A DNA stretch of 64,000 nucleotides from Flagellimonas nanhaiensis (GTDB lineage Bacteria > Bacteroidota > Bacteroidia > Flavobacteriales > Flavobacteriaceae): assembly GCF_003382275.1 (NCBI RefSeq), contig NZ_QTJX01000005.1, positions 124,001-188,000 on the forward strand. Direction: 5' to 3'. Each line of letters begins with the position of its first letter. The first letter of the stretch is position 1. Under the pieces are notes generated by a model. That model was not told the origin of the DNA and did no database searches. It saw only the letters and a program-made list of their open reading frames with translations. A program made the position numbers and the translations under genes. Below, piece by piece: positions 1 through 9,268 of this stretch.

Positions 1-1637
1 AGGTTGAGCAACATACCAACAAAGTTGGAACTTCAGAGCGTACCAAGGCGGTTATTGAGCCCAGACTGTCCGATCAGTGGTTTTTAAAGATGGAAGATTT
101 GGCCAAACCGGCCCTTGAAGGGGTGTTAAAAACAAATGACATCAAATTTTACCCCAAAAAGTTTGAAAACACGTATCGTCACTGGATGGAGGGTATACGG
201 GATTGGAACATTTCCCGCCAGTTGTGGTGGGGACAACAGATTCCGGCATATTATTATGGAGATGGCAAAGAAGACTTTGTGGTGGCAGAAACCCCGGAAG
301 AGGCTTTGAAATTAGCCATTGAAAAGTCTGGAAACCAAGGATTAAAATTGCAGGACCTGAATCAAGATCAAGATGTACTGGATACCTGGTTCTCCTCCTG
401 GCTATGGCCCATCAGCGTCTTCGGAGGCATCTTGGACCCGGATAATGAAGAGATCAATTATTATTACCCCACCAATGATTTGGTCACCGCTCCAGACATT
501 ATTTTCTTCTGGGTGGCACGGATGATCATATCCGGGTATGAATATCGAGATAAACGACCTTTTGAAAATGTTTATTTCACGGGATTGGTAAGGGACAAAC
601 AACGTCGTAAAATGTCTAAACAGTTGGGAAATTCTCCAGATGCACTTAAATTGATCAAAGATTTTGGTGCTGATGGTGTCCGTGTTGGACTGCTGTTGAG
701 TTCGTCCGCTGGTAACGACATCATGTTTGACGAATCCTTATGCCAACAAGGAGCCAACTTTGCCAATAAAGTATGGAATGCGTTCCGATTGGTAAAAGGG
801 TGGGAAGTGGCTGATTTACCACAACCTGAAGCTGCCAAAATTGGAATTGACTGGTACACGGCTAAGTTCAATAAAACATTGAAGGAGATTGAGGACCATT
901 TTTCAAAATATAGAATTTCGGATGCCCTGATGGCTATTTACAAAATGGTTTGGGACGACTTTTGCTCGTGGCTTCTGGAAATAGTGAAACCTGCCTACCA
1001 ACAACCTATTGATCAAACCACGTACAATGCGGTGATTCGATTGTTTGAAGAAAACCTGAAGTTGATGCATCCTTTCATGCCATTTTTAACGGAAGAGGTA
1101 TGGCAACACATGGCAGAGCGTACGCCTGAGGAGGCATTGATGATATCCAATTGGCCAGAGGCTGGTGATGCACAAGCCTCGTTGATTACAGATTTTGATT
1201 TTGCAGCTGAGGTGATTTCTGGTGTACGTACCATAAGAAAAGAAAAGAATATTCCACAAAAGGAAACTTTGGAGCTTTCCATGTTGAATACCGAAGGTAT
1301 CAGCAATCAAATGGATGCCGTGATCATTAAATTGGCCAACCTATCAAAATTGGAAACCGTAGGTTCCAGTTTGGAAGGGGCTCTGAGCTTTCGGGTAAAG
1401 AGCAGTGAGTATTTTATCCCTATGGGTGATGCTATAGATGTTGAGGCCGAGATTAAAAAGATTTCCGAAGAGCTTGATTACACCCGCGGATTCCTAAAAT
1501 CTGTGCAAAAGAAATTGAGCAATGAGCGCTTTGTCAACAATGCCCCAGAACAGGTAGTAGCCCTTGAGAAAAAGAAAGCTGCGGATGCCGAGGCTAAAAT
1601 TGAGACTTTGGAAAAAAGTTTGGCAGGACTGGAGTAA
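1..1637 (+). CDS. valS: Valyl-tRNA synthetase, C-terminal part (5' end outside window)
   Basis: Class I aminoacyl-tRNA synthetase that charges tRNA-Val in the cytoplasm. The frame is open from base 3, reading ERTKAVIEPRLSDQWFLKM before the first internal ATG at 90, so the HIGH motif and most of the editing domain lie upstream of the window. Visible are the DVLDTWFSSWLWP block, the ATP-binding signature RRKMSKQLGNSPDAL (KMSKQ where KMSKS is usual), the helical anticodon-binding domain, and a C-terminal coiled-coil arm over roughly the last 65 residues rich in Glu/Lys. Stop at 1635-1637; 131 bp separate it from the next gene. Identification is secure; the KMSKQ variant I believe is common in this phylum but could not check. 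Confidence 0.97.
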   Translation, partial: VEQHTNKVGTSERTKAVIEPRLSDQWFLKMEDLAKPALEGVLKTNDIKFYPKKFENTYRHWMEGIRDWNISRQLWWGQQIPAYYYGDGKEDFVVAETPEEALKLAIEKSGNQGLKLQDLNQDQDVLDTWFSSWLWPISVFGGILDPDNEEINYYYPTNDLVTAPDIIFFWVARMIISGYEYRDKRPFENVYFTGLVRDKQRRKMSKQLGNSPDALKLIKDFGADGVRVGLLLSSSAGNDIMFDESLCQQGANFANKVWNAFRLVKGWEVADLPQPEAAKIGIDWYTAKFNKTLKEIEDHFSKYRISDALMAIYKMVWDDFCSWLLEIVKPAYQQPIDQTTYNAVIRLFEENLKLMHPFMPFLTEEVWQHMAERTPEEALMISNWPEAGDAQASLITDFDFAAEVISGVRTIRKEKNIPQKETLELSMLNTEGISNQMDAVIIKLANLSKLETVGSSLEGALSFRVKSSEYFIPMGDAIDVEAEIKKISEELDYTRGFLKSVQKKLSNERFVNNAPEQVVALEKKKAADAEAKIETLEKSLAGLE

Positions 1638-1768
1638 GTCGGTGCCAGGGAGTAAAGTACCGTTCGCAAAGAGCATTTCATGCTGTTTTCCAGTTTTGAG
1701 GCACAACATCTATTATTACTGTAACAGTCGTGTTTTGAGATGTGTCTAAAAGTCATAAACCAAAAATT

Positions 1769-2263
1769 ATGACATACAAAAGACGCATTTACGCGGTCCT
1801 GATCATATGTTTAGGTATGGTCACAAGTATTAATTCTCAAACACAAAAATCAATGGAAAAAACAGTAATTTCAACAGATCAACAGGATGTTCTTGATGCA
1901 GTGGAATCAATGACCCTGGCTTTCAACAGCAAAGATATTGAAGGAGTAATGTCCAGCTATAGGGCTGGTGCTTTGGTCATTTTTGAACCTGAAAACCCGG
2001 TTACGGACCACAATCAATTACGGGAAATGTTCCTGGGAGCTTTTACAATAAGTCCCAAATTTGAATATCCGCAGGGTCACGAGGTCTTTGTAAACGGTGA
2101 TGTGGCAACTCATATAGCCCCCTGGGTAATGACGGGCACAGCTCCTGATGGTACGGAAATCAAGCAAAGTGGGCTCTCTGTAGCAAACTTGGAAAAACAG
2201 TTCAATGGAACATGGTTATTGACATTTGACAATCCCCATGGTAGTTATCTAATGAGCAAATAA
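1769..2263 (+). CDS. Secreted SnoaL/NTF2-like protein
   Basis: About 164 residues with an N-terminal signal sequence (MTYKRRIYAVLIICLGMVTSINSQ) followed by a SnoaL-like cone-shaped alpha+beta domain: AVESMTLAFNSKDIEGVMSSY helix, ALVIFEP, the HEVFVNGDVATHIAPWVMTG strands and a final GTWLLTFDNPHGS. Such domains act as small-molecule isomerases, hydrolases or binding proteins; no specific substrate can be read from the sequence. A GTG nine codons upstream (1742) keeps the frame, but the ATG at 1769 gives the normal signal peptide. The stop is one base before the sigma-factor ATG, so the two genes are probably co-transcribed. Confidence 0.8.
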   Translation: MTYKRRIYAVLIICLGMVTSINSQTQKSMEKTVISTDQQDVLDAVESMTLAFNSKDIEGVMSSYRAGALVIFEPENPVTDHNQLREMFLGAFTISPKFEYPQGHEVFVNGDVATHIAPWVMTGTAPDGTEIKQSGLSVANLEKQFNGTWLLTFDNPHGSYLMSK

Positions 2264-2264
2264 C

Positions 2265-3131
2265 ATGGATATCGAACAAAACAACAATATCCCGGACGAG
2301 GCCCTTATTGAAAGGGCCCTTTCCGGGGATAAATCGGCCTTGGAAACATTAATAAAAAAACACCAAGATTGGATTTACAATGTATCGCTAAATTTTGTGG
2401 GAGACGCTCATGAAGCTGCAGATTTAACGCAGGAAGTACTTATCAAGGTTATCACCAAACTTGAAACATTTAAAGGTAAAAGTGCTTTTAGAACATGGAT
2501 GTACCGAATTGTAAAAAACCATTTTTTAAACATGAAAAGGGGCAAACAAGAGGTAGATTCGCTCACTTTTGAACAATTTGGTAAGGGACTGGACCAAATA
2601 CAGGATGAATCTCTGGCGGACTACTCTTATGAAGTTGAAGAAAAAATGTTGGTGGAGGAAGCCAAGATCAGTTGTATGAAAGGAATGTTGCTCTGCCTTG
2701 ATCGGGAGCAACGACTGATTTATATCCTAGGGGAACTTTTTGAGTTTCCAGATTCCGTGGGAAGTGAAATTATGGAGATTTCCAAACAGAATTTTAGGGT
2801 AAAACTACATAGGGCTAAAAAACAACTATATGGCTTTATGGACGATAAGTGTGGTCTGATCAAAAAATCCAACCCCTGTAGATGTCATAGAAAAACAGCA
2901 GGTTTTATCAAGATGGGATATGTTGACCCTGTTGAGCTGAATTTTCAAAAAGGGGTGATCTCTAAAATCAACGAGGTTGTGGAAGAGAAGGTTAAGGCCT
3001 TCTCCAATGAGGTCATATCAGATTATCAGGAAATATATCAGGAACATCCATTTTTGAGAAGCCCAGAAACACTGGACTCCATTAGGGAAATGCTTTCCAA
3101 GGATACACTTAAACAAACATTTGATTTGTAA
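2265..3131 (+). CDS. ECF-type RNA polymerase sigma factor with Cys-containing C-terminal extension
   Basis: 288 residues. Region 2 is recognisable at about residues 27-95 (HQDWIYNVSLNFVGDAHEAADLTQEVLIKVITKL, then FRTWMYRIVKNHFLN, split here only for description) and region 4 at about 140-195 (LDREQRLIYILGELFEF ... NFRVKLHRAKKQLYGFM). Family members direct RNA polymerase to a small regulon. After region 4 is a conserved-looking DDKCGLIKKSNPCRCHRKT segment (three Cys and a His, possibly metal-binding) and about 80 more residues, longer than a minimal ECF factor. It follows the SnoaL-like gene by one base; no anti-sigma gene is adjacent, so control may sit in the C-terminal extension. Function of the extension is inference. 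Confidence 0.88.
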   Translation: MDIEQNNNIPDEALIERALSGDKSALETLIKKHQDWIYNVSLNFVGDAHEAADLTQEVLIKVITKLETFKGKSAFRTWMYRIVKNHFLNMKRGKQEVDSLTFEQFGKGLDQIQDESLADYSYEVEEKMLVEEAKISCMKGMLLCLDREQRLIYILGELFEFPDSVGSEIMEISKQNFRVKLHRAKKQLYGFMDDKCGLIKKSNPCRCHRKTAGFIKMGYVDPVELNFQKGVISKINEVVEEKVKAFSNEVISDYQEIYQEHPFLRSPETLDSIREMLSKDTLKQTFDL

Positions 3132-3218
3132 AATCACGAGGCATGATGTGGCTTGGTAGGAGCAGGGTTGCTAAGGCGAAAAATCAACGATTTTTTTCTT
3201 TTTTTATATATTAGGAAC

Positions 3219-4487
3219 ATGGAGTCTTATGCAACTGCCCTGTTATATGCCATACCGTTTTTTATAATTTTGGTGCTTTTTGAAGTGCTCTACGGGCATC
3301 TGGCCAAGAAACAGAAGCACAATGTTATGGATACCGTGAGCAGTCTCAGCTCCGGCCTTACCAATGTGGTTAAAGACTCCCTTGGGCTTGGCATCATTAT
3401 CGTTACTTACCCATATCTACTGGAGCATCTTGCGTTGATGGAAATCAAAACTACGTGGGTAGTTTGGGTAGTCGGTTTTTTGGCATTGGATTTTGCCGGT
3501 TACTGGAACCATCGTTTGAGCCATCATATCAATTTTTTTTGGAACCAGCATGTAATACACCATAGCAGCGAAGAGTTTAATTTGGCCTGTGCTTTACGCC
3601 AGTCAATCTCGAATCTTTTGGGCTATTTCCCAATATTGTTGATTCCAGCGGCATTATTGGGTGTTCCACATAAAGTCATTGCAATCTTGGCACCCATCCA
3701 GCTTTTTGCCCAATTTTGGTACCACACCCAGCATATTGGTAAAATGGGATGGTTGGAATATATTATTGTTACCCCTTCGCAACATCGAGTGCACCATGCC
3801 ATTAACCCGGAATACATTGACAAGAATTTAGGACAGATATTTTGTATTTGGGATAGAATGTTTGGAACATTCCAAGAGGAATTGAAAGAAGTGCCACCAC
3901 AATATGGGGTTTTAAAACCGGCTGCAACGTGGAATCCCATTGTAATCAATTTTCAACATTTATGGCGGTTGGCAAAGGATGCTTGGCGTACCAAAAGTAT
4001 ATGGGATAAAATTCGGATTTGGTTTATGCCCACAGGATGGCGTCCATCAGATGTAAAAGAAAAATATCCCATAACCGGTATTGAAGACGTCTATAATTTC
4101 AAAAAATACAAACCTCACGCTTCAAAAGCTTTGAAGGGCTATTCCATTTTTCAATTGACCGCGAATACCGTTCTCATGTTGTTTATGTTCTATAATTATA
4201 CAGAAATAGGATTTAGTGGCCTACTACTGTTCGGAGCCTATATTTTTGTAGGTATTTATGGCTACACCACTTTGATGGATAAAGAACCCTATGCGGTATG
4301 GATTGAGGTTTTTAGAGGTATGGCAGGCTTAATGCTGATTTATATTACTGGTGATTGGTTTGGCCTGGACCTATTTGTGCCCTATGGAAGTTATTTGGTG
4401 GGAATCTATTTCCTAATCACCATTTTCGGTGGGATTTACTTCTCGTATTCGGAAAAGAACTTTGTGGCTCCGGATATGGCTTCTTAA
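3219..4487 (+). CDS. Sterol desaturase / fatty acid hydroxylase superfamily membrane protein (AGMO-like)
   Basis: Integral-membrane non-haem di-iron oxygenase of about 422 residues. The eight-histidine signature is present: NHRLSHH, QHVIHHSSEEFN and QHRVHHAINPEYIDKN. Several hydrophobic segments precede the His core and at least three more follow it, a layout like alkylglycerol monooxygenase-type relatives rather than the short bacterial carotenoid hydroxylases. Likely substrate is a lipid acyl or alkyl chain; the exact one is unknown. The frame extends to a TTG at 3153, but the ATG at 3219 gives a normal MESYATALLYAIPFF membrane start. Convergent with the acyl-CoA-binding gene, the two stops overlapping by 4 bp. 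Confidence 0.85.
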   Translation: MESYATALLYAIPFFIILVLFEVLYGHLAKKQKHNVMDTVSSLSSGLTNVVKDSLGLGIIIVTYPYLLEHLALMEIKTTWVVWVVGFLALDFAGYWNHRLSHHINFFWNQHVIHHSSEEFNLACALRQSISNLLGYFPILLIPAALLGVPHKVIAILAPIQLFAQFWYHTQHIGKMGWLEYIIVTPSQHRVHHAINPEYIDKNLGQIFCIWDRMFGTFQEELKEVPPQYGVLKPAATWNPIVINFQHLWRLAKDAWRTKSIWDKIRIWFMPTGWRPSDVKEKYPITGIEDVYNFKKYKPHASKALKGYSIFQLTANTVLMLFMFYNYTEIGFSGLLLFGAYIFVGIYGYTTLMDKEPYAVWIEVFRGMAGLMLIYITGDWFGLDLFVPYGSYLVGIYFLITIFGGIYFSYSEKNFVAPDMAS

Positions 4488-4747
4488 AGCTTTTTTATTT
4501 TGTTATTGACTAGGTCTATGTAATTGCGCATAGCTTCTTCCATGCTAATATTTTGGGCCTGAATAAGGGCATTGGCCTTAAAGGCATTGATCAAAGGGGT
4601 CTTACTGCCGGGGTTATCGTAATTTTTATTCGCAATTTTATAGTAGGCGTATAATTTGAGCAACAAATCCGCAGGCATGGGTTCAGTGTAGCTGTTGACA
4701 TAGGCTACGGCTTCCTCAAACTGCTTATGTAGTTCCTCATCAATCAT
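4484..4747 (-). CDS. Acyl-CoA-binding protein
   Basis: 87 residues, the normal size of the ACBP family, a four-helix cytosolic protein that binds long-chain acyl-CoA esters. Seen: FEEAVAYVNSY, the LLLKLYAYYKIANKNYDNPG core (binding-site Tyr and Lys residues of the family fall here), KTPLINAFKANAL and SMEEAMRNYIDLVN. It is the last gene of an operon with psd and cdsA (start overlaps the psd stop by 8 bp), which fits a role in handling acyl donors for phospholipid synthesis. Overlaps the convergent hydroxylase stop. Confidence 0.9.
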   Translation of the reverse strand: MIDEELHKQFEEAVAYVNSYTEPMPADLLLKLYAYYKIANKNYDNPGSKTPLINAFKANALIQAQNISMEEAMRNYIDLVNNKIKKL

Positions 4748-5405
4748 CCTTATTACGGATTGAAGCTATACAAGTTCTCGCTCCAACCACTTTTTGGTCC
4801 AATTTTACAGTAATGTCGCAGTCCAATGGCAACAAAAGATCTACGCGGGAACCAAACTTTATGAAACCGGCATCCTGTCCTTGGGTAACCTGTTCTCCTT
4901 CTTCAGCATAATTCACTATTCGGCGCGCCAAAGCCCCGGCAATCTGCCGATATCCAATTTCTCCAAACTTTGGAGTGTGCACAATCACGGTGGTTCGTTC
5001 GTTTTCCGTACTCGACTTGGGATGCCAAGCAACCAAATATTTTCCCGGATGGTATTTGGAGTAGGTCACTGTTCCACTGGCCGCATAGCGCGTAACATGG
5101 ACGTTTAATGGCGACATGAAAATGGACACTTGTTTGCGTTTGTCCTTGAAATATTCTGTTTCCTCTATCTCTTCAATAACCACCACTTTTCCATCAACCG
5201 GGGCCAAAATTTCATCAAAATTGGGGGTAACCGGTCTTTTCGGGTTTCTAAAGAATTGTAAGATCAATATCAATAGAATAAGAGCCGCAATTTGTGCTGA
5301 CCATCTAATCCAATCCAAATCAATGTAGAACTGTGTTACCAATAGGATGGCAACTACAATAAAAAAAGTAGCGATAATTATTTTTTGCCCCTCTTTATGA
5401 AACAT
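4740..5405 (-). CDS. psd: Phosphatidylserine decarboxylase, short form
   Basis: Converts phosphatidylserine to phosphatidylethanolamine at the inner membrane. 221 residues: two N-terminal hydrophobic helices (about residues 8-50), then the decarboxylase domain with APVDGKVVVIEE, the MSPLNVHVTRYAASG motif (His expected in the active site), and IKFGSRVDLLLP near the C terminus, where the Gly-Ser bond is the self-cleavage site that creates the pyruvoyl group. The protein is of the small Bacteroidetes/Rhizobium type, shorter than the E. coli enzyme. Overlaps cdsA by 11 bp upstream and the ACBP gene by 8 bp downstream. Confidence 0.94.
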   Translation of the reverse strand: MFHKEGQKIIIATFFIVVAILLVTQFYIDLDWIRWSAQIAALILLILILQFFRNPKRPVTPNFDEILAPVDGKVVVIEEIEETEYFKDKRKQVSIFMSPLNVHVTRYAASGTVTYSKYHPGKYLVAWHPKSSTENERTTVIVHTPKFGEIGYRQIAGALARRIVNYAEEGEQVTQGQDAGFIKFGSRVDLLLPLDCDITVKLDQKVVGARTCIASIRNKDD

Positions 5406-6198
5406 AGGAAAAAATATTTAGTGTCAAATAAGCGAAAGGGGCTGCATAGACCAAACTATCCAATCTGTCCCAAACCCCTCCGTGTCCCGGAAGGATGGCC
5501 CCACTGTCCTTAACTCCGGCCATACGCTTAAACTTGGACTCCAATAAATCCCCCAGACTTCCAGCCAATACAATAACTGTGGCAAGAATCATCCATTCAG
5601 ATAGTGTCAGCGAGGTTTCATAGTCGGCCAAGATATACGCAGCGACCAGTGCAAAAATAAGACCTCCTACAGAACCTTCAATGGTTTTTTTTGGAGAAAC
5701 TGCCGGATAAAGTTTTGTTCGACCCAATGTACGCCCAACCAGATAAGCAAATGTATCGTTGACCCATATCAGAATAAAGATGCCCATAATCAAAAATTGG
5801 GCAAAATCCTTCTGTTTGTATGGGATCATAGTTAAAAAGATGCAACCACCTCCTATATACAATACCGCAATGATGAATTTTTGGAAGTCGTTAAAGTGTT
5901 TTGATTTTTTGGAAAACAAAAACGCAAGTAAAGCAAAATCAACGGTCAAAGTCAGTAACAGCAAACCAATAATCAAGGTTCTGTCCTGTACCAAATAGAT
6001 ATAGGTCCACCATAGCGCCAGATAGGCAATAAATATGTAGTATCCCTTGAGTCGCACTATACGTTTAAACTCGTATAGACAGGCAAGTCCGAAAACCATA
6101 AAAAGGAAATCAAATGCATCGGAACTTAAAAAAATGGAACCTAAAAGCAGTACCACATAGATGACCCCTGTAATGGAGCGCCGTAAAATTTCTTTCAT
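5395..6198 (-). CDS. cdsA: Phosphatidate cytidylyltransferase
   Basis: Makes CDP-diacylglycerol from phosphatidate and CTP, the precursor of phosphatidylserine and phosphatidylglycerol. About 267 residues with eight or so membrane helices and the C-terminal CDS signature: SPKKTIEGSVGGLIFAL, LGDLLESKFKRMAGVKDSG, LPGHGGVWDRLDSL (metal-binding Asp residues). The ATG at 6198 gives MKEILRRSITGVIYVV; the frame runs further upstream to 6267 but that part overlaps the LUD gene. Starts 4 bp after the LUD stop and overlaps psd by 11 bp, so cdsA and psd are translationally linked. Confidence 0.95.
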   Translation of the reverse strand: MKEILRRSITGVIYVVLLLGSIFLSSDAFDFLFMVFGLACLYEFKRIVRLKGYYIFIAYLALWWTYIYLVQDRTLIIGLLLLTLTVDFALLAFLFSKKSKHFNDFQKFIIAVLYIGGGCIFLTMIPYKQKDFAQFLIMGIFILIWVNDTFAYLVGRTLGRTKLYPAVSPKKTIEGSVGGLIFALVAAYILADYETSLTLSEWMILATVIVLAGSLGDLLESKFKRMAGVKDSGAILPGHGGVWDRLDSLVYAAPFAYLTLNIFSYVS

Positions 6199-6202
6199 TG
6201 AT

Positions 6203-6811
6203 CTAGTAATCTTCCAGAAGCAAAAGATATACATTTTTTGAGGCACTTCCGTAGGAAAGGAAGTCATTCTTATTTTCCGGGGTGGGTTGGAAGTGTTTCA
6301 GTGTGGTAATATTGTTTGGAATATTTTTTTGGTATTTCTCTTTGATGATTTTCAATGCCTCACTGATCGAATCCGCCAACTGACTTGTAGTGGCAAAAAC
6401 AATGAGATTGGAAGGAAGCTCATCCAGTTTTTTCTCTTTGATTTGGTTGGAGCATACTAGGATAGAGCCATTGTGTGCGATTAAATGCTCACAGGTTGTG
6501 AAGAAAATATCGCTTTCTTGCCTGTTTTCGGTGAAGGTGATGTTTTCTGAAGCAAATCGGCTTGTTAACCTAGAATCCAGGGAATAGAAAAAACGGCTTT
6601 GCCAGTCGTTTTCGGAAATGATGTTTTTTAAGGCTTCGGATACCTCTGCAAAATCTTCACAGTAAATGAATTTGCCCCCGTTTTTCTTGAAATAAATGGT
6701 GAATTTCTCATCTACGGGAATCTTTAAGTCGGGCATATGCTCTCCTCGAGTTTCCAAGGTTTCCTTGGAGACCTTTTTGCCACCTCCGAATAGTTTCCCA
6801 AAAACACCCAT
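6203..6811 (-). CDS. LUD (LutC/YkgG-like) domain protein
   Basis: About 202 residues. The C-terminal two thirds match the LUD fold: ESDIFFTTCEHLIAHNGSILVCSNQ, LPSNLIVFATTSQLADSISEAL and a final SASKNVYLLLLEDY. Family members such as LutC work in lactate-utilisation complexes, but this copy has no lutA/lutB neighbours; it lies between ftsH and cdsA with 53 bp and 4 bp spacing. Its N terminus (MGVFGKLFGGGKKVSKETLETRGEHMP) is basic and unstructured-looking. The conserved-looking context with membrane proteolysis and lipid synthesis suggests a different job from lactate metabolism; function unknown. Confidence 0.72.
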   Translation of the reverse strand: MGVFGKLFGGGKKVSKETLETRGEHMPDLKIPVDEKFTIYFKKNGGKFIYCEDFAEVSEALKNIISENDWQSRFFYSLDSRLTSRFASENITFTENRQESDIFFTTCEHLIAHNGSILVCSNQIKEKKLDELPSNLIVFATTSQLADSISEALKIIKEKYQKNIPNNITTLKHFQPTPENKNDFLSYGSASKNVYLLLLEDY

Positions 6812-6864
6812 TTACGGATTCAAGAACATTTAGTATACAGGTTAAAGATGATTCGTGACTGGTT

Positions 6865-8805
6865 TTATCCAGCAGTTTCCAATTCTTCTTTTTCAAATGG
6901 CCTTTTGCCAAAGATTTTTTCTAAATCATCCTTAAAGATAACTTCTTTTTCCAATAATCTTTCTGCAAGCTCTGCCAGTTTATCTTTATTTTCCTCCAAT
7001 AATTTTATAGCGCGTTGATATTGCTTTTCAATAATCTTTGATATTTCCATATCAATTTTTTGGGCAGTTTCTTCGCTATACGGTTTGGTAAACCCATATT
7101 CGTTCTGCCCGGAGGAATCATAATAGGTGATATTTCCCAATGTATCGTTGAGACCATAAATGGTAACCATGGCGCGAGCTTGTTTCGTCACTTTTTCAAG
7201 ATCGCTCAAAGCACCTGTGGAAATTTTATTGAAAACCACTTTTTCTGCAGCTCTACCTCCCATGGTGGCACACATCTCATCAAGCATCTGCTCTGGTCGC
7301 ACTATAAGTCTTTCCTCAGGAAGGTACCACGCGGCCCCCAATGATTGGCCTCGGGGGACAATGGTTACTTTGACCAGTGGTGCAGCATGTTCCAGCATCC
7401 AACTTACTGTGGCGTGGCCAGCTTCATGGTATGCAATGGTCTTTTTCTCTTCTGGAGTGATAATCTTATTTTTCTTTTCTAGACCACCAACAATTCTATC
7501 CACAGCATCTAGAAAGTCTTGTTTGGTCACCGCTTTTTTCTCTTTTCTGGCGGCAATCAATGCAGCTTCATTACAAACATTGGCAATATCAGCCCCAGAG
7601 AATCCAGGTGTTTGTTTTGCCAAGAAGTCCAAATCCAAAGTCTCAGCTGTTTTAATAGGGCGAAGGTGGACTTCAAAAATCTCTTTTCTTTCACGTAAAT
7701 CCGGAAGGTCCACATAGATTTGACGGTCAAAACGACCTGCACGCATAAGAGCCTTGTCCAGCACATCTGCTCGGTTTGTTGCGGCCAGTACTATAACATT
7801 GGTATTGGTGCCAAATCCGTCCATTTCTGTCAAGAGCTGGTTCAGTGTGTTTTCGCGTTCGTCGTTGGAACCTGTGAAATTATTCTTTCCCCTTGCACGT
7901 CCAATGGCATCAATCTCATCAATAAAAATGATGGAAGGGGATTTGTCTTTGGCTTGTTTGAACAAGTCCCTTACCCTAGAGGCACCCACCCCTACGAACA
8001 TCTCTACAAAATCAGAGCCCGAAAGAGAGAAAAAAGGAACCTTAGCTTCACCGGCCACAGCCTTGGCCAATAAGGTCTTTCCCGTTCCTGGAGGTCCTAC
8101 AAGCAAAGCACCTTTTGGAATCTTACCTCCCAAAGAAGTGTATTTGTCAGGGTTTTTTAAGAACTCCACTATTTCCTGGACTTCTTCTTTTGCACCTTCC
8201 AGTCCGGCAACATCCTTAAAGGATGTTCTGGTGTCGGTCTTTTCATCAAAAAGCTTGGCCTTGGATTTTCCAATATTGAAGATTTGGCCTCCTGCACCAC
8301 CTCCGGCGCCACCAGACATTCTTCGCATAAGATAAATCCATATACCAATAATCAAAGCAAAAGGTAATAGAGAGAGTAGCAACTCACCCAAAACATTGGA
8401 TTCCGTGTCAAAATCTACTATGGTATCCAGGTTGTTTTCCTTTTTGATGCTGTTGATCTCGTCCTCAAAGTTTTGAAGATCACCATAATCCAAAATATAC
8501 TGAGGAATTTTACCGGCAGAGAAATTAAAAGGTTTGTCCGCCACGTTTCGGTGAACATCCTTTTGCAGTGCTTCTTCGGTCAAGAACACTTTGGCCTGCC
8601 TTGTATTGGTTATGATGAGAATCTCAGAAATGTCACCATTTCTTAAGAATTCTTGAAGCTCTGAAGTAGTTGTTTTTTCAGTACTGGAGAAACTATTTCC
8701 TCCAAAGAACTGGAAACCTACGATCAAAGCAATTACCACGCCGTAGACCCACCATGAGCTGAAACGAGGTTTTTTCGGGGTATTATTGTTGTTTTCCTTT
8801 GCCAT
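6865..8805 (-). CDS. ftsH: ATP-dependent zinc metalloprotease FtsH
   Basis: Membrane-anchored AAA+ protease that degrades unassembled membrane proteins and regulatory proteins. 646 residues: TM1 about 18-36, a periplasmic domain, TM2 about 140-160, then AAA+ with Walker A GPPGTGKT (237-244), Walker [12 protein letters not shown], the pore motif FVGVGA, the second region of homology with GRFDRQ, and zinc motif HEAGH (460-464). The long Gly-rich linker ([11 protein letters not shown]) follows TM2. Starts 3 bp after the rsfS stop. In E. coli FtsH controls lipid synthesis through LpxC; here cdsA and psd follow in the same operon, a suggestive but unproven link. Confidence 0.98.
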   Translation of the reverse strand: MAKENNNNTPKKPRFSSWWVYGVVIALIVGFQFFGGNSFSSTEKTTTSELQEFLRNGDISEILIITNTRQAKVFLTEEALQKDVHRNVADKPFNFSAGKIPQYILDYGDLQNFEDEINSIKKENNLDTIVDFDTESNVLGELLLSLLPFALIIGIWIYLMRRMSGGAGGGAGGQIFNIGKSKAKLFDEKTDTRTSFKDVAGLEGAKEEVQEIVEFLKNPDKYTSLGGKIPKGALLVGPPGTGKTLLAKAVAGEAKVPFFSLSGSDFVEMFVGVGASRVRDLFKQAKDKSPSIIFIDEIDAIGRARGKNNFTGSNDERENTLNQLLTEMDGFGTNTNVIVLAATNRADVLDKALMRAGRFDRQIYVDLPDLRERKEIFEVHLRPIKTAETLDLDFLAKQTPGFSGADIANVCNEAALIAARKEKKAVTKQDFLDAVDRIVGGLEKKNKIITPEEKKTIAYHEAGHATVSWMLEHAAPLVKVTIVPRGQSLGAAWYLPEERLIVRPEQMLDEMCATMGGRAAEKVVFNKISTGALSDLEKVTKQARAMVTIYGLNDTLGNITYYDSSGQNEYGFTKPYSEETAQKIDMEISKIIEKQYQRAIKLLEENKDKLAELAERLLEKEVIFKDDLEKIFGKRPFEKEELETAG

Positions 8806-8808
8806 TTT

Positions 8809-9186
8809 TTACGAATTATAACTGCTCTCCACCATGGTCACTTTGGCATCTCCCCAAAGTCCTTCAATGTCGTAGAATTCCCTAATATGTTTTTGAAATA
8901 CATGTACCACGACGTTCACATAATCCATTAAAACCCATTCTGCGTTTTCAGAACCCTCAATATGCCAAGGTTTGTCTTGAATGGATTTACTTACTGTTTT
9001 TTGGATGGACGAAACAATTGCGTTGACATGCGTATTGGAAGTACCATTGCAGATTATAAAGTAGTCGCAAACTGTATTTTCAATTTCCCTAAGATCCAGC
9101 AGGTTTATATCAACTCCTTTTACTTCTTCTATCCCGTGTAAAATTAAGGCAATCAGTTCATCTGCACTAGCTTTCGTTTTCTGCAT
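8809..9186 (-). CDS. rsfS: Ribosome silencing factor RsfS
   Basis: 125 residues of the Iojap/RsfS family, which binds ribosomal protein uL14 on the 50S subunit and blocks subunit joining when nutrients are scarce. Typical family features: NTVCDYFIICNGTSNTHVNAI, GSENAEWVLMDYVNVVVHVF and FYDIEGLWGDAK. It is the first gene of the rsfS-ftsH-LUD-cdsA-psd-acbP operon and is divergent from birA; the 82 bp between the two starts hold a TAACTTTG box for this strand. Confidence 0.96.
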   Translation of the reverse strand: MQKTKASADELIALILHGIEEVKGVDINLLDLREIENTVCDYFIICNGTSNTHVNAIVSSIQKTVSKSIQDKPWHIEGSENAEWVLMDYVNVVVHVFQKHIREFYDIEGLWGDAKVTMVESSYNS

Positions 9187-9205
9187 TCAAAAATTTTAGT
9201 TTCTA

Positions 9206-9213
9206 CAAAGTTA
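9206..9213 (-). promoter_or_regulatory. Candidate -7 box for the rsfS operon
   Basis: TAACTTTG on the minus strand fits the Bacteroidetes -7 consensus TAnnTTTG, 19 nt before the rsfS ATG. No good TTTG is seen 17-21 nt further upstream, so only half of the promoter is supported. Confidence 0.45.
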
Positions 9214-9268
9214 TATTTTTTTTGTTTTCTTAGCCCTAGATTTTAACATATCCTTGGGCGCACCACTT

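Noticed and set aside
7160-7717. Plus-strand ORFs of up to 193 codons across ftsH
   Set aside because: Antisense to well-conserved FtsH coding sequence; no domain similarity.
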